Positions 4,422 to 11,379 of a stretch of 11,379 nucleotides of DNA are shown here, piece by piece; positions within the stretch are counted from its first letter, which is position 1, and each line of letters opens with the position of its first letter. The notes beneath the pieces are model-generated. The model was not told the DNA's origin. It searched no databases and worked only from the letters and a program-made list of their open reading frames with translations. A program made the position numbers and the translations under genes. Source of the stretch: Patescibacteria group bacterium (GTDB taxonomy: Bacteria; Patescibacteriota; Patescibacteriia; UBA1558; GWA2-36-10); contig JAUPVE010000013.1 in the NCBI GenBank assembly GCA_030917205.1, forward strand, positions 1 to 11,379, written 5' to 3'.

Positions 4422-5288
4422 ATGAAAAGCGGTTTACCGACGGCTCAAAAGCCTCAATTTTTAGCTAATAATCACCCTCTGGCGAGCTTGGCCCAGGAAC
4501 TTATCATTAGGGGTCTGTCTAGGCGCACTATTCAGAGCTACCTATCTCACAATCAGCGATTTTTGGACTTTACTGGCAAATCAGCTAGGGCCGCAGGTAG
4601 TCAGGATGTTAAAAATTACCTATTGTATCTTAAGAGTCAAAATTATACCAACACCTCCCTCAATCAAGTGATTTCAGCCCTGAAGTTTTATTATGGGCAA
4701 CTTCTGCGTCGGAAACTATTTTTTAGTATCCGCAGGCCAAAGAAAGAAAAATTTTTGCCTACAGTTTTGACTAAAGCAGAAATTATTAAAATAATTAATT
4801 GTGCGCATAATTTAAAACACAAGCTTTTATTATCTTTGCTTTATGGCTCAGGCCTCAGGGTGTCAGAGGTAGTTAAAATAAAAATTAATCATTTGGATTT
4901 GGTTTCCAAAAGTTTATTAGTCAAAGATGCTAAGGGTCAGAAAGATCGCCTTACCCTATTAAGCGGTATTAGTATCAAATTATTAAATGTTTATTTACCA
5001 AAACTGCCATCTGAGCAAAAATATTTATTTTCTGGACAGTCTGGTGAGTCGCAGCTTAGTCAGCGCAGTGCTCAAAAAATATTTGAGCATGCCCTAGAAG
5101 AATCTGGTGTCAAAAAAGATGCCACTTGTCACAGTTTGCGTCATAGTTTTGCTACGCACTTGCTAGAGGGTGGAGTAGATATCCGTCATATTCAAAAATT
5201 ATTAGGCCATCAAAATATAAAGACTACTGAAATATATACTCACGTAGCTAGAAATTTTTTTAATAATATCAAAAGTCCCTTGGACTAA
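4422..5288 (+). CDS. Tyrosine recombinase, integron-integrase-like in position
   Basis: A 288-residue tyrosine recombinase that would cut and rejoin DNA through a 3'-phosphotyrosine. The N-terminal SAM-like core-binding domain spans about 17-100. The catalytic domain follows, with R146 (YGSGLRVSE), K171 (KDAKGQKDR), H237-x-x-R240 (HSLRHSFATHLL), H263 (LLGHQ) and the nucleophile Y272 (EIYTHV); all are intact. It ends in IKSPLD, a tail shared with many IntI and related enzymes (IntI1 has VRSPLD). However, from the LFSGQ strand to HSLRH there is no room for the extra segment that marks classical IntI proteins. By length this stretch is like XerC/XerD. It is divergent from the leftward cassette genes, the standard integron layout. 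The ATG at 4422 has no clear Shine-Dalgarno site. Either a Xer-like enzyme serving attC-like sites or a housekeeping XerC/D homologue next to an unrelated array would fit. Confidence 0.9.
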   Translation: MKSGLPTAQKPQFLANNHPLASLAQELIIRGLSRRTIQSYLSHNQRFLDFTGKSARAAGSQDVKNYLLYLKSQNYTNTSLNQVISALKFYYGQLLRRKLFFSIRRPKKEKFLPTVLTKAEIIKIINCAHNLKHKLLLSLLYGSGLRVSEVVKIKINHLDLVSKSLLVKDAKGQKDRLTLLSGISIKLLNVYLPKLPSEQKYLFSGQSGESQLSQRSAQKIFEHALEESGVKKDATCHSLRHSFATHLLEGGVDIRHIQKLLGHQNIKTTEIYTHVARNFFNNIKSPLD

Positions 5289-5303
5289 AAAAACTATTTA
5301 GTC

Positions 5304-5332
5304 TTGACATATTCTAAATAATATGCTATGAT
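5304..5332 (+). promoter_or_regulatory. Near-consensus sigma-70 promoter
   Basis: TTGACA (5304-5309), exactly 17 bases, TATGAT (5327-5332). This is the strongest-looking promoter in the window and predicts a start near 5339, with a leader of about 45 bases to the GTG at 5386. Just upstream a small hairpin GACTAAA/TTTAGTC (5283-5303) overlaps the recombinase stop codon. Confidence 0.85.
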
Positions 5333-5348
5333 ATTTTGTCGATAATTT

Positions 5349-5368
5349 CACGGTCACGATCACGGTCA
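5349..5368 (+). promoter_or_regulatory. Direct repeat CACGGTCA x2 in the leader
   Basis: CACGGTCA occurs at 5349-5356 and 5361-5368, a period of 12 bases, between the predicted transcript start and the ribosome binding site GGGAGG (5375-5380). It could be an operator for a dimeric protein bound on one face of the helix or an RNA element. No function can be shown. Confidence 0.4.
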
Positions 5369-5385
5369 TAACCAGGGAGGCAGAC

Positions 5386-5703
5386 GTGAAGTACGTATTC
5401 GTTCGTTTCGAGGAAGAATGTGAAGAAGGTCAATTCACTCCTTCGACCCTAATCCTGAGAGGTCAAGCAGCTAATAGCCCAGAAGATGCTATCGACTTCC
5501 TCGATGGCGGTGTGCCAGTCAGGATACTCGACTGGTACGAGGTTCCCGAGGTGTGGAAAAACCTCGTGGCCGATGGTCGGCTCAACGAGAGCTTCGTGGC
5601 CCTACTCGGGCTGGATGCCTTGGGTGAGACGCCTGTGGTCTCGGATCTACTGGCCAGTATTTTCGAGACCGGCTATCGAATGGCCCTTCGCAAGAAGGGC
5701 TAA
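5386..5703 (+). CDS. Orphan 105-residue protein, strongly expressed by its signals
   Basis: GTG start preceded by GGGAGG (5375-5380), five bases away. The protein begins MKYVFVRFEEECEEGQFTPS, with a strand-like start, then acidic helical segments (SPEDAIDFLDGG, VPEVWKNLVADG, VSDLLASIFETGYRMALRKK). There is no membrane segment or signal peptide, and I do not recognise the family. Its codons are clearly GC-richer (GAG, CTC, GTC, GGC) than those of its neighbours, as in the 57-residue gene at 4046-4219. It is a complete single-gene unit: near-consensus promoter, good ribosome binding site, and a GC-rich terminator at 5727-5775. It could be an acquired gene or a highly expressed native gene with biased codon use. 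It lies on the far side of the recombinase from the cassettes and has no attC-like site. Confidence 0.8.
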   Translation: MKYVFVRFEEECEEGQFTPSTLILRGQAANSPEDAIDFLDGGVPVRILDWYEVPEVWKNLVADGRLNESFVALLGLDALGETPVVSDLLASIFETGYRMALRKKG

Positions 5704-5726
5704 TGGCCAGCACAAGGGGGCTTTGT

Positions 5727-5775
5727 AGCCCGCCCGCCTAGTAGGTAAAACCAAACGGCGGGCTTTTTATTTTTT
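5727..5775 (+). terminator. Rho-independent terminator
   Basis: AGCCCGCC (5727-5734) pairs with GGCGGGCT (5757-5764), followed by TTTTATTTTTT. It ends the transcript of the gene at 5386-5703, 24 bases after its stop codon. Confidence 0.88.
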
Positions 5776-5799
5776 ATATGATATAAAGTCAGTAATATT

Positions 5800-5824
5800 A
5801 AAAAAGAGCCTCACGGCTCTTTTT
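5800..5824. terminator. Bidirectional terminator between converging genes
   Basis: A run of A and GAGCC (5800-5810), loop TCAC, GGCTC and a run of T (5815-5824). It is perfect, with A/T tracts on both sides. It closes the leftward tyrS operon just after the lipoprotein stop codon at 5827 and backs up the rightward terminator at 5727-5775. Confidence 0.88.
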
Positions 5825-5826
5825 AC

Positions 5827-6627
5827 TTATTGTTTGATTATCACACACTTATTATTTTGACAAGCTATTTTTGCACCACCGCAATCTAGTGGCACTTGGC
5901 AGCTGAGATCGCAGGCGATGGCTGCACAGTCAGGTGCGTATTTTTGATTCACTACGCTAGTCGGGTGACAGCAGGTGGCTAGAACACAGTCAGCATCAGT
6001 TTTACAGCTAGTGAGGTCGGCTGTATTTTGGGCTGAATTGATTTTTAGCTTAGCATAAGTTTCGTGATCAGTATCAATGATAGTCGTCTTGTAGCCAAAA
6101 GCTTCGGTCATATCTATGCCTTCTTTGACTTCGCCTTTCAAGCTGTGTTTGAGGGTCACACCTACTCCAGACCATAGGCATTGAGCACCATCAGGGCAAG
6201 GGGAGTTAAAAAAATTAGTGACTGTAATTTTGTAGCCAATATTTTGGACTACAGCTGATTCATTTTTGTGGAGAGTAAACTCAGCGCCCAGCTCGATAAA
6301 TTGATCAGAGCCAGTGGCCACCCCATCATCTGTGTCTGTGCAGCTTGGTTTTTGGTAAACAGCGCAAGCTTTCTTGGTACAGCCAGCTACAGCGCCAGCT
6401 TCGCTACGAAAACAGTCATTACAACCATCATTGAATCTCAGGCAGTTAGCAGGGATGATGGTCTGCCAACTATTTTGGTCATATTCAGATTCAGCGGAAT
6501 TATTGGTATTTACAACTTGATTAGTATTTTGGTTGTTATTTTGGGCCTGGTCTTTTTTCGGCATTAAAGTACAGGCAGACAGCACCAGACCAAGGGTGAT
6601 TAGTATTAGTATATTAATTTTTTTCAT
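5827..6627 (-). CDS. Cysteine-rich lipoprotein
   Basis: A 266-residue exported protein. MKKINILILITLGLVLSAC is a lipoprotein signal peptide with lipobox L16-S-A-C19, so Cys19 should be lipid-modified and anchor it to the membrane. An Asn/Gln-rich linker (28-43) follows, then a cysteine-rich region (62-96). Next comes a beta-rich domain with the CPDGAQCLWSG motif (144-154), a pattern seen in several bacterial lipoproteins of unknown role. The C-terminal cysteine-rich tail starts with CKTDADCVLATCC (208-220). The many paired cysteines suggest disulphides formed outside the cytoplasm. The ATG overlaps the stop of the DUF1801 gene upstream (ATGA), implying translational coupling; it is last in the operon. 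The function is unknown. Confidence 0.85.
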   Translation of the reverse strand: MKKINILILITLGLVLSACTLMPKKDQAQNNNQNTNQVVNTNNSAESEYDQNSWQTIIPANCLRFNDGCNDCFRSEAGAVAGCTKKACAVYQKPSCTDTDDGVATGSDQFIELGAEFTLHKNESAVVQNIGYKITVTNFFNSPCPDGAQCLWSGVGVTLKHSLKGEVKEGIDMTEAFGYKTTIIDTDHETYAKLKINSAQNTADLTSCKTDADCVLATCCHPTSVVNQKYAPDCAAIACDLSCQVPLDCGGAKIACQNNKCVIIKQ

Positions 6628-6998
6628 ATATTTTTATTTAATTTTGCTAAATTTTCTTTGACCCGATATTTTACTATTTTTTTGATTAAGACTAGAGGTA
6701 GTTTTTCATCTAGTGGAAATTGAACAGCACCTTTGGAGCTTTTATATTCTTTTAATTCTTTGGCAAAAGCTTTGATGCCACTAGGTGTCGGATAAAAGCC
6801 AATGTGATTTTTGTAGCCAGCAAAATGAACTAGATTGCCATGCAGATAAAAAGTCGGCATCTGATAGCTGATTTTTTCTTGAGCCTGAGGAGCAGATTTT
6901 TTTATTACCTGTCGCAACTCATTTAATTTTGCCTGAGTTTCTTTCGGAAATAATTTTATATATTGGCTTATTGTTTTAATTTCTTTTTTATTTAACAC
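6624..6998 (-). CDS. DUF1801 (YdhG-like) family protein
   Basis: A 124-residue protein with a nearly full-length DUF1801 domain, shown by ISQYIKLFPKETQAKL (10-25), EKISYQMPTFYLHGN (41-55), GYKNHIGFYPTPSGIKAF (61-78) and GAVQFPLDEKLPLVLI (89-104), ending in KIVKYRVKENL. The fold resembles that of frataxin-like and YdhG proteins, and some members are annotated as iron chaperones, but a biochemical role is not firmly established. It is cytoplasmic. It is the third gene of the tyrS operon, starts 29 bases after the membrane-protein gene and overlaps the lipoprotein gene by 4 bases. The length is normal for the family. Confidence 0.88.
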   Translation of the reverse strand: MLNKKEIKTISQYIKLFPKETQAKLNELRQVIKKSAPQAQEKISYQMPTFYLHGNLVHFAGYKNHIGFYPTPSGIKAFAKELKEYKSSKGAVQFPLDEKLPLVLIKKIVKYRVKENLAKLNKNI

Positions 6999-7027
6999 GG
7001 GATATTTTTTAGAAATTTATATTTTGT

Positions 7028-7351
7028 TTAAAAATTCCAAAATGACATGGTTATGGTCATCAGAAAATTTATTATAACTAAGATAATAGATATGCCGGAT
7101 AATGTGGTGCCAATATTTTTATTTTTTTTAATATCATTGAGGCCCATGCCTAATAAAAATATTGACACTACATTTAAAATAAAGCTGAAATTGTAGGCAT
7201 AGTTGTTTTCAATTTTATTAAATTGGTTATCTGCACCAACATTAAGACTCAATATTAATGTATATACGAGTGGGCAGGCAATAATAGATACAAAAACACC
7301 GCTTAAAGTCCATTTGCTAAAAGTCTTTTTTGTCTGCAAATCATTTTGCAT
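7028..7351 (-). CDS. Small three-helix membrane protein
   Basis: A 107-residue hydrophobic protein that I do not recognise. Predicted membrane helices lie at about 14-36 (KWTLSGVFVSIIACPLVYTL), 53-72 (YNFSFILNVVSIFLLGMGLN) and 81-103 (GTTLSGISIILVIINFLMTI), with a polar loop of about 16 residues after the first. The layout resembles small DUF4190-like or DUF4064-like membrane proteins, but no signature is clear enough for a family call. It starts 9 bases after the tyrS stop codon and is surely co-transcribed with it. Confidence 0.75.
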   Translation of the reverse strand: MQNDLQTKKTFSKWTLSGVFVSIIACPLVYTLILSLNVGADNQFNKIENNYAYNFSFILNVVSIFLLGMGLNDIKKNKNIGTTLSGISIILVIINFLMTITMSFWNF

Positions 7352-7360
7352 ATAATTTTT

Positions 7361-8566
7361 TTATTTTATCTTTCCAAATTTTCTTTTGCCAGCTTGGATG
7401 ACATCGCCTGACTTGATATTGATATCCTTGTCCCAAGTGGCTACTTTTTCATGATTGAGCTTTAGACCACCGCCATCAATGAGGCGCTTGGCTTCACCCT
7501 TAGAAGTCACTAATTGCATCTGTAGTAGTAGCTCCACTGGACTAATAGTATTTTGGCTAATAGCAAATTCTGGCATGTCATCAGGATTTTCTTTTTTGGC
7601 GAAGATGTTGGTAAACTCTTGTTCAGCTTTCAAAGCTTCCTTCTCACCATGAAACATTTTAGTAACTTCCATAGCTAGTTTAGCTTTGGCATCTCGAGGA
7701 TTTGGCAAAGCCATTATTTTTTTTATTTCTTCCAAACTAAGTAGCGTGCAGTTTACTAAAAGTATTTCTATCATCTCATCAGGCTGAGACATTACTTGGC
7801 CATACATATCTTTTGGGCTGGTATCCAAAAACACACCAGTGCCTTTGCTTTTACTCATCAGCTCACCAGTCTTAGGATTTTCCATCAGAGTTACAGCCAC
7901 AACAAACTTGTCTTTATTTTTTAATTTTTTCATTAGTGTCCTACCAGCTAGGGCATTGAATATCTGGTCAGTACCACAAACTTCTACATCAACATCCATA
8001 GCGACTGAGTCATAGCCTTGCATTAGCGGGTAGAGGAATTCGTGCAAATGAATTGGTTTTTTTTCTTTGAGCCGTTTCTGAAACATATCGCGCTCAATTA
8101 TTTGCTGGACAGTAAAATTGCTAGCTAGGTTGATTAAGTCTTCCATGCTTAATTTTGATAGCCAAGAGTGGTTGTACATTATTTTTACTGGATTTTTTTT
8201 GTCAGAAAAACCCATTAGTGGTTTGACTAATTTTTGCCATTGCTTGATATTAGCTATCACGTCTTTTCTTGATAGCTGTGGTCGTGATTTATTTTCTCCA
8301 GTAGGGTCACCAATTCTAGCAGTAAAGTCCCCAAATAGTATGATAACTTCATGGCCCAATTGTCTGAATTTTTCCATGAGCATGAAGTTTTTGGCGTGGC
8401 TTAGGTGAAGAGTTGGAGCGGTAGCATCAATACCGATATAAAGCCTTAGTTTTTGGCCACTTTTCAAACGGTCTACAAACTCTTTCTTGCTAGGCAAAAC
8501 CTCGACAATAGTGCCTCTATCCATTAGTTCTTGAATTTTTTGCTGATCTGTATTAGTCTTACTCAT
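7361..8566 (-). CDS. tyrS: Tyrosine--tRNA ligase
   Basis: A 401-residue class I aminoacyl-tRNA synthetase that charges tRNA-Tyr with tyrosine using ATP in the cytoplasm. The nucleotide-binding HIGH motif is H54-L-S-H57 in APTLHLSHAKN, preceded by YIGIDATAPT. The KMSKS motif is LMSKS (236-240). FLYPLMQGYDSVAMDVDVEV (177-196) followed by CGTDQ is the tyrosine and tRNA acceptor region of the subfamily found in many bacteria (TyrRS type 2). A C-terminal S4 RNA-binding domain (about 335-401, SPVELLLQMQLVTSKGEAKR and following) is complete. The length is normal. It is the first gene of a leftward operon and is divergent from the penicillin-binding protein gene, with overlapping promoters in the 78-base gap. 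Confidence 0.97.
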   Translation of the reverse strand: MSKTNTDQQKIQELMDRGTIVEVLPSKKEFVDRLKSGQKLRLYIGIDATAPTLHLSHAKNFMLMEKFRQLGHEVIILFGDFTARIGDPTGENKSRPQLSRKDVIANIKQWQKLVKPLMGFSDKKNPVKIMYNHSWLSKLSMEDLINLASNFTVQQIIERDMFQKRLKEKKPIHLHEFLYPLMQGYDSVAMDVDVEVCGTDQIFNALAGRTLMKKLKNKDKFVVAVTLMENPKTGELMSKSKGTGVFLDTSPKDMYGQVMSQPDEMIEILLVNCTLLSLEEIKKIMALPNPRDAKAKLAMEVTKMFHGEKEALKAEQEFTNIFAKKENPDDMPEFAISQNTISPVELLLQMQLVTSKGEAKRLIDGGGLKLNHEKVATWDKDINIKSGDVIQAGKRKFGKIK

Positions 8567-8596
8567 ACTTTATGGTGATATTTTAATGATTTTATG

Positions 8597-8625
8597 TTTA
8601 AATTATAGCGTATTTCTGTTATAAT
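8597..8625 (+). promoter_or_regulatory. Promoter of the penicillin-binding protein gene
   Basis: TTTAAA (8597-8602), a 17-base spacer and TATAAT (8620-8625), a perfect -10. It predicts a start near 8632 and a leader of only about 13 bases to the ATG at 8645, with no Shine-Dalgarno site. Confidence 0.65.
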
Positions 8626-8629
8626 TCAA
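8602..8629 (-). promoter_or_regulatory. Promoter of tyrS
   Basis: On the minus strand TTGAAT (8629-8624), a 16-base spacer and TATAAT (8607-8602). It overlaps the opposing promoter almost fully, so the two transcripts may exclude each other at the level of polymerase binding. Confidence 0.6.
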
Positions 8630-8644
8630 ATACTATACACAACT

Positions 8645-11379
8645 ATGCCCATACCCCAACTAAAATCAACTTTTCAACATAAAAAAATAGAGGCCAGCTC
8701 TAATTTTTTTGCTAAGGCTAGACTTGGCCAAAAAACTCCGCTGCCCAAGGGTCCAAAAAAAGGCTTTTTCAAGGGACTGTTCAAGAAATATTATCTGCAT
8801 TTGATAGGCTTGATATTATTAGCTGGCATTGCCTTTATTGCTATGGTCGCTTGGTATTCTAGAGATTTGCCAGATGTAAATAAATTGATTGATCGTAGCT
8901 CACCTTTGAGCACCAAAATATATGACAACAAGGGCGAGACTTTGCTGTATGAAGTACATGGTCCTGAGCAAAGAACCTTGGTCACTATCAGTGAGCTACC
9001 AGACTACGTCAAGCAAGCTACTATCGCAGTCGAGGACAAAGATTTTTATAAACACAGCGGTATTTCTATCCGTGGTATCATCCGCGGACAGATCATACCT
9101 CGCCTCAGTGGTCAGAGAGCCCAAGGTGGATCGACTCTTACTCAGCAGTTTGTCAAAAATGCCATCTTGACTAATGAGCGACGTCTTTCTAGAAAATTTA
9201 AAGAATGGGTTTTGTCTTATCGCATTGAGCAGAAATTTTCCAAAGATGAAATTTTACAACTTTATCTCAATGAAATTCCTTATGGCGGATCAGCCTATGG
9301 TATAGAGGCAGCTGCTCGTTATTATTTTGATAAGCCAGCCAAGGAAATAACTTTAGCTGAAGCAGCAACTTTGGCCGCCCTACCACAATCACCGACCTAT
9401 TTGTCTCCTTATGGCACCAACAAAGATAAACTCATCAATAGACAGCAGGTAGTTTTGAAATTGATGGTGGAGCAGGGTTATATTACTCAAGCGCAGGCTG
9501 ATGAAGCTAAAAATCAAGAATTAAAATTCAAAAAACGAGCTGAGAATATGCGCGCTCCACATTTTGTGATGTACGTGAAACAGCTCTTGGAAGAAGAGTA
9601 CGGCACCACTGTAGTAGAGCAGAGTGGCTGGAAAATCATCACCTCTCTAGACTGGGAGATGCAACAAGCTGCCGAAAAGGCTGTTACTGAAGTCGTGCCC
9701 AAGAACAAAGAAAAGTACGAAGCCGCCAACGCTGCTCTAGTAGCCATTGATGTGACCAGTGGTGATATTAAGGCCATGGTCGGATCAGCGGACTATTTTG
9801 ATGATGAGATAGATGGTCAAGTCAATGTTGCCATCTCACCTAGACAGCCAGGCAGCTCTATCAAGCCAATAGTTTATTTAGCTTCGTTTATCAAGGGCTT
9901 GCGTCCAGACACTATTGTCTTTGACTTGGCGACCAAGTTTGGCGTCAAGGCCGATGGTAGTCCCTACATGCCGGGTAACTATGATGGCGGGTACAGAGGT
10001 CCTGTTTCTTTGCGCCAAGCTTTGGCTGGCTCGCTCAATATTCCAGCCGTCAAAGTCTTGTATTTGACTGGGGTCAAAACAGTGACCGATTTGGCTACAC
10101 AACTTGGCTATACTACCCTGACCAATCCTGATCGCTATGGTTTGTCTTTGGTCTTGGGTGGAGCTGAGGTCAAGCTACTCGAGCACGTCAATGCTTATGC
10201 GGCTATTGCTCGCGAAGGTGTGGCTCAGGACTATCGTTCGATTTTAAAAATAGAAGATTCTAGCGGACAAGTAGTCAAAGAAAATAAAGAAAATAAAGGA
10301 CGTCGAGTGGTTGATAAAAAATATACTAGATTGTTGTCTGATGTTATGTCAGACAATGCGGCTCGAGCCTTTGTCTTTGGTGAAGCTAACTTTTTGACTC
10401 TCGGCGATAGACCAGTGGCCGCCAAAACTGGTACGACCAATGATTATCATGATGCTTGGACTATGGGCTTTACGCCTGATTTGGCCGCTGGTGTCTGGGT
10501 GGGCAACAGTGACAACAAAGCTATGAAAGCGGGAGCTGATGGCTCAGTGATTGCTGCACCAATTTGGAACAAATTTATGCGCGAGGTCACAGCCAAGATG
10601 CCAGTCAAAGGGTTTGAAAAAGAAGTTTTGGAACCTTGTGACAAGGCTATGCTGTGCGGACAGATAGCCAAAGAGCAAATTGTAAAAATTGATAAAAGTA
10701 CTGGTAAGTTAGCGACTGCCTATACACCATATGATCAGGTGGAAGAAAAAACTTATCGGGAAGTACATAATATTTTACACTATATAAATACCAATGATAT
10801 TTTGGGCGCACCACTAGAAAATCCGGCCAATGATCCGCAGTATACTGCTTGGGAGGAGCCGATCAAAAAGTGGGCTGAGGAAAATGGCTATCAAGCCGAA
10901 CCAATTCCCACTGAGTTTGATGATGTACATCGACCAGAGGATCAGCCCAGTATTAGTATATTGTCACCCAGTGAAAATCAAAACATTAACTCTACTAGTA
11001 TCAATGTCTCTGTCCAAAGCAGTGCTCCGCGGGGAGTAAAAAAAGTAGAATACTTTTTGGACAATGATAAAGTCGGAGAAAATTTTAATGCACCATTTGG
11101 CACCACTATCAATCTCAATCCTTTTGTCAGTAATGGACAGCATCGTCTGCGAGCCATAGCTTCTGATGATATTGGTAATTATAAAGAGGCTCTTATCAAT
11201 CTCAATATCCAGCTCGATCAATCTTTGAGAGCTTTCAATCTGCAGTGGCAAGATCCCCAAAACAATACCAATATAGCCACAGCGAGCCTGCCCTATACTT
11301 TGCGCTTGAGCCTGGACAAGCCAGAGAATGTCAAAAAAATTGACTTTTATTACAAGGGTCAAAGTGAAAATTCCCAGTG
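8645..11379 (+). CDS. Class A penicillin-binding protein (bifunctional), C-terminus cut by window edge
   Basis: An open frame of 911 codons from ATG 8645 to the window edge. Order: a basic cytoplasmic tail (1-50), a membrane anchor (about 51-71), then a GT51 glycosyltransferase domain with catalytic Glu130 in EDKDFYKHSGIS, QGGSTLTQQFVKN (160-172) and YLNEIPYGGSAYGIEAAARY. The transpeptidase domain follows with S404-x-x-K407 (PGSSIKP), S463-L-N465 and K594-T-G-T-T; all catalytic motifs are intact. After about residue 760 comes an Ig-like extension (SISILSPSENQNINSTSINV, then VKKVEYFLDNDKVGE). It polymerises and cross-links peptidoglycan outside the cytoplasmic membrane (PBP1A/PonA type). A second Ig-like repeat seems to begin near the edge (PYTLRLSLDKPENVKKIDFY). 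It is divergent from tyrS. Confidence 0.96.
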   Translation, partial: MPIPQLKSTFQHKKIEASSNFFAKARLGQKTPLPKGPKKGFFKGLFKKYYLHLIGLILLAGIAFIAMVAWYSRDLPDVNKLIDRSSPLSTKIYDNKGETLLYEVHGPEQRTLVTISELPDYVKQATIAVEDKDFYKHSGISIRGIIRGQIIPRLSGQRAQGGSTLTQQFVKNAILTNERRLSRKFKEWVLSYRIEQKFSKDEILQLYLNEIPYGGSAYGIEAAARYYFDKPAKEITLAEAATLAALPQSPTYLSPYGTNKDKLINRQQVVLKLMVEQGYITQAQADEAKNQELKFKKRAENMRAPHFVMYVKQLLEEEYGTTVVEQSGWKIITSLDWEMQQAAEKAVTEVVPKNKEKYEAANAALVAIDVTSGDIKAMVGSADYFDDEIDGQVNVAISPRQPGSSIKPIVYLASFIKGLRPDTIVFDLATKFGVKADGSPYMPGNYDGGYRGPVSLRQALAGSLNIPAVKVLYLTGVKTVTDLATQLGYTTLTNPDRYGLSLVLGGAEVKLLEHVNAYAAIAREGVAQDYRSILKIEDSSGQVVKENKENKGRRVVDKKYTRLLSDVMSDNAARAFVFGEANFLTLGDRPVAAKTGTTNDYHDAWTMGFTPDLAAGVWVGNSDNKAMKAGADGSVIAAPIWNKFMREVTAKMPVKGFEKEVLEPCDKAMLCGQIAKEQIVKIDKSTGKLATAYTPYDQVEEKTYREVHNILHYINTNDILGAPLENPANDPQYTAWEEPIKKWAEENGYQAEPIPTEFDDVHRPEDQPSISILSPSENQNINSTSINVSVQSSAPRGVKKVEYFLDNDKVGENFNAPFGTTINLNPFVSNGQHRLRAIASDDIGNYKEALINLNIQLDQSLRAFNLQWQDPQNNTNIATASLPYTLRLSLDKPENVKKIDFYYKGQSENSQ

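Noticed and set aside
4422..5288. Naming the recombinase intI or xerC
   Set aside because: Position and tail suggest IntI, but the IntI-specific segment is absent. The enzyme is not clearly the housekeeping XerC or XerD either, so no symbol is given.
5283..5303. Terminator after the recombinase
   Set aside because: The stem GACTAAA/TTTAGTC is AT-rich, overlaps the stop codon and has no U-tract; it also abuts the next promoter.
1..11379. TGA recoding as in Gracilibacteria or SR1
   Set aside because: The DUF1801 gene ends at TGA exactly where its domain ends and the lipoprotein gene begins, and other genes read normally with the standard code.
1..11379. tRNA, rRNA or riboswitch genes
   Set aside because: No cloverleaf, rRNA-like segment or known riboswitch core could be seen by eye, including upstream of tyrS, where the gap is only 78 bases and too short for a T-box.

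Overview
The window looks like part of an AT-rich genome of a Patescibacteria (Candidate Phyla Radiation) bacterium. The grounds are compact genes, many small orphan proteins, cassette genes without Shine-Dalgarno sites, and a CCTGCC/GGCAGG palindrome of a kind I associate with these genomes from memory. TGA ends at least one gene (6624-6998), so the code is not a TGA-recoded one. The phylum call is moderate to low confidence.

Bases 1 to about 4420 read as an integron-like cassette array, and this is the most interesting part. A tyrosine recombinase (4422-5288, +) faces right. Just upstream lie a candidate array promoter pointing left, an attI-like core site (GTTAGGC on the minus strand, 4338-4344), and a leftward series of genes all on the minus strand. 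In leftward order these are a 57-residue membrane protein (4046-4219), a nucleotidyltransferase-fold protein (3496-3900), an orphan helical protein (2823-3299), a DUF4238/SEC-C protein (1485-2630), an orphan protein (687-1040), a Nudix hydrolase (166-588) and a second, cut-off Nudix hydrolase (1-107). Between them are attC-like sites with one architecture: outer R boxes (GTTRRRY or a variant), a 3-base spacer on one side and a 6-base spacer on the other, then 9-10 bp L arms. The start of each cassette is complementary to the R'' end of the same cassette, as expected for excised and reinserted integron cassettes, and this match runs over 17-25 bases, well beyond the 7-base box.

Three of the four attC-like sites are split. 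Their two halves are separated by inserted DNA at the same structural position, just after a TTCGC in the R''-side arm: the nucleotidyltransferase gene in one, the Nudix gene in another, and a 247 bp fragment flanked by AGCGAGC direct repeats in the third. The intact fourth site carries a terminator hairpin at about that position and a candidate promoter in its loop. A perfect 20 bp palindrome interrupts one R box. The recombinase lacks the extra segment before the HxxR box that marks classical IntI, so this may be an integron-like system run by a Xer-like enzyme.

Bases 5289-5775 hold a small GC-richer orphan gene (5386-5703) with its own near-consensus promoter, strong ribosome binding site and terminator. 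From 8566 down to 5827 lies a leftward operon: tyrS, a three-helix membrane protein, a DUF1801 protein and a cysteine-rich lipoprotein, ending at a strong hairpin terminator. From 8645 to the right edge runs a class A penicillin-binding protein, divergent from tyrS and sharing overlapping promoters with it. This right half is ordinary chromosomal backbone, which suggests a chromosomal integron.
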